From: Acidobacteriota bacterium
GTDB taxonomy: Bacteria; Acidobacteriota; Terriglobia; Acidiferrales; UBA7541
Direction of reading: 5' to 3'
DNA length: 11,608 nucleotides
Assembly (NCBI GenBank): GCA_003161195.1
Contig: PMOV01000249.1
Coordinates: forward strand, 1-11,608
In this document: piece by piece, positions 7,312-11,608 of the stretch
Numbering within the stretch: the stretch's first letter is position 1
Layout: every line of letters begins with the position of its first letter
Position numbers and translations under genes: made by a program
The notes under the pieces: generated by a model
The model's input: the letters and a program-made list of their open reading frames with translations, nothing else
Told to the model about the DNA's origin: nothing
Databases searched by the model: none

Positions 7312-8406
7312 TCACGATTCCTCCTCGCCCGCCCCGCTCCGCCCCAGCTTCGGCTGCGCACCCGCCGTATCGCCGGGAAACATCACGCGAAAATCAATGG
7401 GCGCATCCTCCGTCGCATACTGAAAACACAACGCAATCTGCGCGTCGCTCAGCCCGCCCTCTCCATCGCGCAGCGTTTCCCCCACCCGCTCCCGCAGCTC
7501 TTTCCGTATGCGCTCCAAATTCCGTGACACGCTCGACTCATGCTCCCCGCAAATCCGCCCCACTTCCGCCAGCCTCTTGCCTTCCGCGTAGTACAAACAA
7601 ACACGCCGGTGATCCTCCGCCGCCAACTCACCAAGCGCGCCCTGCAACGCTCCGCAAAACAGTCCCAGGTATTTCTCGCGATACGGATCCGCTGCCATCG
7701 CCTGCGGTCCCACTACGGCCTGCCTCGAATTTGACAAGGCGCCGCCCGAATTTTTCCCGCTTCCACCCCCGCTGCCACTCGCCCCGGCGCCCTGCTCCGC
7801 CGCGTGACGCACCGTCCCATCCTCTTGTTCCAGCGCCTCCAACCGCCGCGACGCGCGTATTCCATCCACATGCCGCTGCGCCAGCACCGCTCGCAGCCAC
7901 GTCTTCAACGAACTCCGCCCATGAAAATAGCGCAACAAAGACGCCATACCGCGGCGCCCATCCGCCGCCAGCCCATACAACTCCGCAAACATCGAATCCG
8001 CCAGTTCCTGCGCTTCCGCGCTCTCCGCCCCACGCCGCAACATCGTCCCTGCGCAGCGCCGCAAATATCCGCGATACTCGCGCACGAAAAATTCCCACGC
8101 CGCCTCGTTCCCTTCCATGCATCCGCACGCCAGCGCGAAATCCTCCAGGTGCAGCGCCGCCAGGTAGTTGCATACCTGTTCCCACGCCACCGCCTCTCCC
8201 GCGCTGCCCTCCGCCCCCCGCACCTTAAAATGCGCCGCTGCGCTCCGCGCCAGATGCTCCGCAAAACGCTCTCGCGAAGCACACCACCGCACGCTCTCCG
8301 CCCGCCTGCACAGGCTCTCCAGAAAGCTCGGGTGCCCGGTCAGTTGCGCGGTGATCCCCGCCACCGCCGGGTCCCCCACGCGCACTTTCTGATCCTTCTC
8401 CTTCAT
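7312..8406 (-). CDS. Sigma-70 family (ECF-like) RNA polymerase sigma factor with terminal extensions
   Basis: A 364-residue product from the ATG at 8406. Residues 88-190 are sigma region 2: LEDFALACGCMEGNEAAWEF, YRGYLRRCAGTMLRR, AQELADSMFAELYG and GRSSLKTWLRAVLAQRHVD, the last resembling region 2.3-2.4 of ECF factors. Residues 245-313 are region 4 with a helix-turn-helix: LGELAAEDHRRVCLYYAEG, LAEVGRICGEHESSVSRNLE and IRKELRERVG. It should direct RNA polymerase to a specific promoter set until held by the anti-sigma factor encoded 72 bp downstream. Odd features are an N-terminal extension of about 85 residues, a long linker between the regions with a Gly/Ser tract at 206-222, and a C-terminal tail of about 50 residues. 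The start is uncertain: the frame is open to an ATG at 8460 and the ribosome binding site before 8406 is weak. Promoter specificity cannot be deduced. Confidence 0.87.
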   Translation of the reverse strand: MKEKDQKVRVGDPAVAGITAQLTGHPSFLESLCRRAESVRWCASRERFAEHLARSAAAHFKVRGAEGSAGEAVAWEQVCNYLAALHLEDFALACGCMEGNEAAWEFFVREYRGYLRRCAGTMLRRGAESAEAQELADSMFAELYGLAADGRRGMASLLRYFHGRSSLKTWLRAVLAQRHVDGIRASRRLEALEQEDGTVRHAAEQGAGASGSGGGSGKNSGGALSNSRQAVVGPQAMAADPYREKYLGLFCGALQGALGELAAEDHRRVCLYYAEGKRLAEVGRICGEHESSVSRNLERIRKELRERVGETLRDGEGGLSDAQIALCFQYATEDAPIDFRVMFPGDTAGAQPKLGRSGAGEEES

Positions 8407-8585
8407 CTTTTCGCTAACCCCGCGTGAGCATAGGCCAGTACGAGTACCAGGGTCCAGCATTCAGGGCCCGGCATTGCGCCGTACCCCATGCCCGCACCAG
8501 CATAAGTACAATCGCGTACCATCCGGGCGCAACCTTCCGCCCCTTTGGAGTATCCTATTACCACGTTGCGTCCCAGCCCGTGCAA

Positions 8586-8615
8586 CCGAATCCGCCCCGC
8601 CGGGTTTACATTCGG
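8586..8615. repeat. Nested inverted repeat (stem-loop)
   Basis: CCGAAT at 8586-8591 pairs with ATTCGG at 8610-8615. Inside the loop, CCC at 8596-8598 can pair with GGG at 8602-8604. It is the first clear stem of the hairpin series upstream of the tonB-like gene. A role is not known. Confidence 0.45.
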
Positions 8616-8640
8616 GGGCAAAACGTGCGTCTACGGGAGC

Positions 8641-8663
8641 ATTAGCGACTTCGCGTCGTTAGT
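8641..8663. repeat. Inverted repeat, 9-bp stem with TTCGC loop
   Basis: Positions 8641-8649 (ATTAGCGAC) pair with 8655-8663 (GTCGTTAGT) over nine positions, including two G-T wobbles when read as plus-strand RNA; the loop is TTCGC. The wobbles fit an RNA structure better on the plus strand than a protein-binding DNA palindrome. It precedes the tonB-like gene by about 150 bp. Confidence 0.5.
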
Positions 8664-8693
8664 ACGAAAGTCCTATTAGCCCTCCCTTAGCCT

Positions 8694-8717
8694 CCTCAGT
8701 ACTCTGGTACTGCGAGG
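8694..8717. repeat. Inverted repeat with TCTG loop
   Basis: CAGTAC at 8697-8702 pairs perfectly with GTACTG at 8707-8712 around a 4-nt loop. After a 2-nt bulge (CG at 8713-8714) the stem continues with CCT (8694-8696) and AGG (8715-8717). This makes nine pairs in 24 nt. No T-run follows on the plus strand, so it is not a typical Rho-independent terminator; a leader RNA stem or a regulator site are both possible. Confidence 0.55.
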
Positions 8718-8785
8718 CGCGCGTCCCTAACTGACTCCCCTTCGCGGGAACAAAGGGTATTCCCTGAACGACCACAACCGGGGAC

Positions 8786-8795
8786 GGAAATTTCC
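8786..8795. promoter_or_regulatory. 10-bp palindrome upstream of the tonB-like gene, possible operator
   Basis: GGAAATTTCC is a perfect palindrome ending 15 bp before the ATG at 8811. Perfect two-fold symmetry close to a start suits a dimeric repressor, but the half-site is short and nothing links it to a known regulator. Confidence 0.3.
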
Positions 8796-8810
8796 AAGGG
8801 CGGTACGCGG

Positions 8811-9980
8811 ATGACCAGCATGCTTGCAGATCCAGCAACGAAGACCACTATCGGTGTTGGCCTCGATGATCGCAATCGTCGTCCCGCCAATCCTGAAGCC
8901 TGGAAGCGCGCCATTGGCAACAAGCCCGTTTCCGCTCGTTTGGCTCTGCTCCCGGAGGGCGAATCCCGCTGGGGACGCGTCGGCGTCAGCGCCATCGCGC
9001 AAATCGTCATTGTCGGCTTTATCTTCTTGATGCCGCTGCTCTATCCCGAGAGCATGCGCACCGCTTTGAACTACAGCATCATTGAACTGGCCAATCCCCC
9101 GCTCGAGGTTCCTGTGGCGCCTCCCCCGCCGCCGCCCCCCAAGATCCGGGAAAAAGTCACGCCGCCTCCTACGCCTCCTCCAGTGGAAGAGCCCGTCAAG
9201 CTCAATCCCAAGCAGCAGCACGTCTTCATTACGCCCAAGGCCGTCGTCCAACCCAAAGTGCAGACCGTCGACGCCAAAGCTCCGGACCTCGCTCCGGTCC
9301 TCGAAGCCGCCAAAATTGACACTCCAACGAATCAGCCCAAGCGCCCCAAAGAGGATGTGAAGATCGGCAGTCTCGGCAGCGCCGCTCCGGCCACCGTCAA
9401 CGCCCCCGTAAACAAAGTCCAGACCGGCGGATTCGGCGACCCCACCGGCCTGAAAGGCAAGGGCGACCCCAACAAAGGCAACATTGTGAACGCCTTTGGC
9501 TCGCCAAATCTTCCCACTGGCCCCGGCCAGGGTAATGGCAGCGCTGGCGCAAAAGGTATCGCGGGCACCGTCGCCAGCACCGGCTTTGGCAACGGCATCG
9601 CTAATCCTCCCCAGGGAGGCGGCAAGCGCGGCTCCGTCCAATCCAGCGGTTTTGGTGACCAGACCGTCGCCGAAGCTCCTAAAAAGAAGGTCGCGGCCAC
9701 CGAAGGCGCCACCAGTTCCGTCGACATCCTCGAGAAGCCCAAACCGGAGTACACCGCCGAGGGCCGTAGTCTCAAGCTCGAAGGCGACGTCGTCATCGAT
9801 CTCGTGTTCCTCGCCAACGGCACCGTGGCGGTCAAGGGCGTCGTCTCCGGTCTCGGCCATGGTCTCGATGAGGCCGCCACCCGCGCCGCGCAACAAATTA
9901 AATTTAAACCCGCACACCGTGATGGCCAGGCCGTCGACTTTCCGGCGCGCGTGCGCATTCAATTTCGCTTGGCTTACTGA
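8811..9980 (+). CDS. TonB-like energy transducer with Pro-rich and Gly-Phe-Gly repeat linker
   Basis: A 389-residue protein. After a cytoplasmic segment of about 55 residues, residues 57-77 (VGVSAIAQIVIVGFIFLMPLL) form one transmembrane helix. A periplasmic linker follows: a proline tract near 103-125 (APPPPPPPKIREK, TPPPTPPPVEEP), then a Gly-rich part with four spaced motifs, TGGFGDP (Phe208), NAFGSPN (Phe229), STGFGNG (Phe259) and SSGFGDQ (Phe281). Residues about 304-389 are a TonB_C domain: PKPEYTAEGRSLKLEGDVVI, GLDEAATRAAQQIKFKPA and a terminal ARVRIQFRLAY. TonB proteins pass proton-motive energy from ExbB/ExbD to outer-membrane receptors; ExbB/ExbD and receptors are not in this window, so its partner is unknown. 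The cytoplasmic N-terminus is longer than in classical TonB. An AAGGG about 11 nt before the ATG is a fair ribosome binding site. The M48 peptidase gene follows after 14 bp. The name tonB is not given because paralogues are common. Confidence 0.88.
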   Translation: MTSMLADPATKTTIGVGLDDRNRRPANPEAWKRAIGNKPVSARLALLPEGESRWGRVGVSAIAQIVIVGFIFLMPLLYPESMRTALNYSIIELANPPLEVPVAPPPPPPPKIREKVTPPPTPPPVEEPVKLNPKQQHVFITPKAVVQPKVQTVDAKAPDLAPVLEAAKIDTPTNQPKRPKEDVKIGSLGSAAPATVNAPVNKVQTGGFGDPTGLKGKGDPNKGNIVNAFGSPNLPTGPGQGNGSAGAKGIAGTVASTGFGNGIANPPQGGGKRGSVQSSGFGDQTVAEAPKKKVAATEGATSSVDILEKPKPEYTAEGRSLKLEGDVVIDLVFLANGTVAVKGVVSGLGHGLDEAATRAAQQIKFKPAHRDGQAVDFPARVRIQFRLAY

Positions 9981-9994
9981 GGGGGAGAAACACC

Positions 9995-11608
9995 ATGGGT
10001 AAGGTATTTGCAGCACTCGTCCTGCTCGCGTCCAGCGCGCTGGCCGCTTTCGCGGGACAACAACCGGCCGCCACGTTCCAGCAGATCGGGCCCGCGCCGC
10101 GCACCATGGACGAGGTCATCGACCGCGTCATTGCCAACGAAAACAAGACCGACGTGCAAATCAAGACCTACTCACCCTTGGTCGAAACCTATATTCAGAA
10201 CCTCAAACCCGATAAGGATCTCGGCTCCGTACCCGCTGGCGACAAATACTTTCTCGGCCGTGCCGATTTCTCCAAAGGCATGGTGCTGGTCTCTTTGAAC
10301 GATAGCAATTCCAAAGGCAAGAAGATCTTCAGCGCGCTCAGCAGCTTCAATCCCTTCGGCATGCAGTTCAATCCCGATGGTTTCCTGGAGATGATTTTTT
10401 TGGATCCCCGCGGCCTGGACAAACAGAACTATAAGTTTGACTACGTTCGCCGCGAATTCCTGGGCGAAGTGCGCTGTTTGGTGTTTGACGTCACCCCGAG
10501 GGAAAAATCCGGCAAAGGCCGCTTCCTCGGACGCATCTGGGTCGAGGACCAGGACTACAACCTCGTGCGCTTCAACGGCGCATACGGCGCCAGCGGTCAC
10601 GGTACCACCGGCTTTTACTTCCACTTCGATAGCTGGCGCTCCAACGTTCAGCCGGGCCTGTGGGTGCCTTCCTTTATCTACAGTGAAGAAAAAGACGCTC
10701 ATTATGCTCTCAACAAGAAGCTCGACTTTAAGGCTCAGACCCGTCTCTGGGGCTACAACCTCGGCAAAGCCGGCGAAGAGCAGGAACTCAGCAAAATTCT
10801 CGTCGAAACGCCCGTGCAAGACGACACCAAGACCGCCAACGATCTTTCCCCCGTGCAAGCCCAGCGCTCCTGGGACCGCCAGGCCGAAGACAACGTCATT
10901 GACCGCCTCCAGCGCACCGGCCTCATCGCTCCCAAGGGGGAAGTCGACAAGGTCCTCGACACCGTTATCAACAACCTCGAAGTCACCAACAATCTCGATA
11001 TCGAGCCGGACGTTCGTTGCCGTGTGATGATGACCACCACGCTCGAATCCTTCACCGTCGGCCACACCATCGTTCTGAGCCGCGGCCTGATTGACGTGCT
11101 GCCCGACGAAGCCAGCCTCGCCGCCGTCCTCGCCCACGAACTCGGCCACATCGTTCTCGGCCACCGCCTCGATTCCACCTACGCCTTCTTCGACCAGATC
11201 CTCATCGACGAAAAGGATACCTTCCGCCATTTCGGCTTTCAGCGCACGCCGGAAGAAGAACACGCCGCCAACGAGAAAGCCATTCAGCTCTTGAACAATT
11301 CGCCTTACAAGGGCCAGCTCGGCAACGCCGGCCTGTTCCTGTCCGCTCTTGAGACGCGCCAGAAAGAAGTCCCCAATCTCATCAGCGCGCACCTCGGCAA
11401 CCGCGTTCCGGTCATCGCCGACCTCAAGTCCACCACCCCTGTGGATCCCAAGACCAATCCCCAGATGATCGCCGCGCTGCCCATCGGTGGCCGCGTCAAA
11501 ATCGATCCCTGGAATGACCAGCTCACCCTCATCAAGAGCAAACCCGTGGGCACCGTCGCCGAACGCGAGAAAATGCCCTTCGAGGTCACTCCCTTCATGC
11601 CGTATCTG
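9995..11608 (+). CDS. Secreted M48 family zinc metallopeptidase with a large N-terminal domain (3' end cut off by window)
   Basis: The frame runs from the ATG at 9995 to the window end, 538 codons with no stop. A signal peptide is clear: MGKVFAALVLLASSALAAFA, with cleavage likely near residue 21. Residues about 150-230 (FLGEVRCLVFDVTP, GRFLGRIWVEDQDYNLVRF, YFHFDSWRSNV) resemble a LolA/RseB-like beta fold, which is an inference from the pattern. The peptidase part has AHELGHIVLGH, with zinc ligands His381 and His385, catalytic Glu382, and Glu422 in EHAAN as the likely third ligand (the ExxA(D/N) motif of M48). The catalytic set is complete. No transmembrane helix beyond the signal is seen in the part present, so it should act in the periplasm or, if lipidated elsewhere, at a membrane. 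A GGGGGAG 8 nt upstream is a strong ribosome binding site. It is co-oriented with the tonB-like gene, 14 bp away, probably one operon. Substrates are unknown. Confidence 0.9.
   Translation, partial: MGKVFAALVLLASSALAAFAGQQPAATFQQIGPAPRTMDEVIDRVIANENKTDVQIKTYSPLVETYIQNLKPDKDLGSVPAGDKYFLGRADFSKGMVLVSLNDSNSKGKKIFSALSSFNPFGMQFNPDGFLEMIFLDPRGLDKQNYKFDYVRREFLGEVRCLVFDVTPREKSGKGRFLGRIWVEDQDYNLVRFNGAYGASGHGTTGFYFHFDSWRSNVQPGLWVPSFIYSEEKDAHYALNKKLDFKAQTRLWGYNLGKAGEEQELSKILVETPVQDDTKTANDLSPVQAQRSWDRQAEDNVIDRLQRTGLIAPKGEVDKVLDTVINNLEVTNNLDIEPDVRCRVMMTTTLESFTVGHTIVLSRGLIDVLPDEASLAAVLAHELGHIVLGHRLDSTYAFFDQILIDEKDTFRHFGFQRTPEEEHAANEKAIQLLNNSPYKGQLGNAGLFLSALETRQKEVPNLISAHLGNRVPVIADLKSTTPVDPKTNPQMIAALPIGGRVKIDPWNDQLTLIKSKPVGTVAEREKMPFEVTPFMPYL

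Larger units (their letters stand above)
8407..8810. promoter_or_regulatory. 404-bp divergent non-coding region with clustered hairpins
   Basis: It lies between the start of the sigma operon (minus) and the start of the tonB-like gene (plus). I see no convincing protein gene. Short frames on both strands (8403-8621 minus, 8424-8645 plus) lack family signatures and ribosome binding sites. The region contains a nested stem at 8586-8615 (CCGAAT paired with ATTCGG, inner CCC/GGG), 9-bp stems at 8641-8663 and 8694-8717, 4-bp stems at 8736-8749 (TCCC/GGGA) and 8754-8765 (AGGG/CCCT), and a 10-bp palindrome at 8786-8795. GTAC occurs nine times between 8438 and 8806, against one or two expected. Promoters of both operons should be here, but no clean -35/-10 pair was found. 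It may include a structured leader RNA of the tonB-like operon. It does not match the tmRNA, RNase P RNA, SRP RNA or rRNA hallmarks I know. Confidence 0.5.

Noticed and set aside
6831..8228. A 465-codon open frame on the plus strand, antisense to the sigma and anti-sigma genes
   Set aside because: Its translation is a Pro/Arg/Ser/Ala-rich low-complexity chain without any domain, and it lies opposite two genes with clear family motifs. It results from the strong G-ending codon bias of the true genes.
8403..8621. A 72-codon minus-strand frame whose TGA overlaps the sigma ATG as ATGA, possible leader peptide
   Set aside because: The overlap invites translational coupling, but the start would be TTG without a ribosome binding site, the codon bias is weaker than in neighbouring genes and no family is visible. 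Coincidence is more likely.
8430..8810. Short matches to rRNA or stable RNAs (AGTACGA as in the 23S sarcin-ricin loop, GGTACGCG, GAAAGTCC as in RNase P RNA)
   Set aside because: Only 7-8 bases match each time, in the wrong order and without the surrounding conserved sequence, so no rRNA, RNase P RNA, tmRNA or SRP RNA is called.
8727..11392. Minus-strand frames of 429 and 406 codons opposite the tonB-like and M48 genes
   Set aside because: Both are antisense to genes with clear TonB_C and HELGH signatures. Their Gly/Asp/Val-rich translations match nothing I know.

Overview
The window looks like a chromosomal segment of a GC-rich Gram-negative bacterium, most likely an Acidobacteriota member. 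The case rests on a TonB-like protein with a proline-rich stretch, spaced G-F-G motifs and a TonB_C tail, an M48 peptidase with a large N-terminal region, and a zinc-finger anti-sigma factor carrying a Ycf48-like tail. That combination is familiar from Acidobacteriota, but no rRNA or universal marker gene is present, so the placement is an inference. No tRNA, CRISPR array, transposase or phage gene was found.

Left part (1-4080) is sulfur and one-carbon metabolism. Two minus-strand genes, 45 bp apart, encode a pyridoxal-phosphate cystathionine beta-synthase (1377-2765) and a bifunctional homocysteine S-methyltransferase / methylenetetrahydrofolate reductase (1-1331, cut by the window edge). 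These are the two fates of homocysteine: transsulfuration to cystathionine or remethylation to methionine. Divergent from them, across 130 bp, is a plus-strand pair: a RidA-family protein that lacks the family's catalytic arginine (2896-3282) and a class I SAM-dependent methyltransferase (3295-4080).

Middle part (4132-8406) is a minus-strand regulatory operon: an ECF-like sigma-70 family factor with N- and C-terminal extensions and a long Gly/Ser linker (7312-8406), a membrane anti-sigma factor with a zinc-binding N-terminus and a Ycf48/BNR-like periplasmic tail (5767-7239), and a secreted DUF4139 protein (4132-5637). The anti-sigma start has an almost perfect Shine-Dalgarno sequence.

A 404-bp non-coding region (8407-8810) separates this operon from a divergent plus-strand operon. 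It holds several consecutive hairpins and an excess of the GTAC tetranucleotide, and could be a structured leader or a shared control region. The right part (8811-11608) encodes the TonB-like energy transducer and, 14 bp later, a secreted M48 zinc metallopeptidase cut by the window end. The sigma/anti-sigma operon and the envelope operon face each other, which suggests, but does not prove, that the sigma factor responds to or controls envelope functions.

Third-codon-position bias changes with gene direction: plus-strand genes favour C and minus-strand genes favour G. The plus strand is therefore C-rich whichever way genes point, as expected for a strand replicated as the lagging strand.
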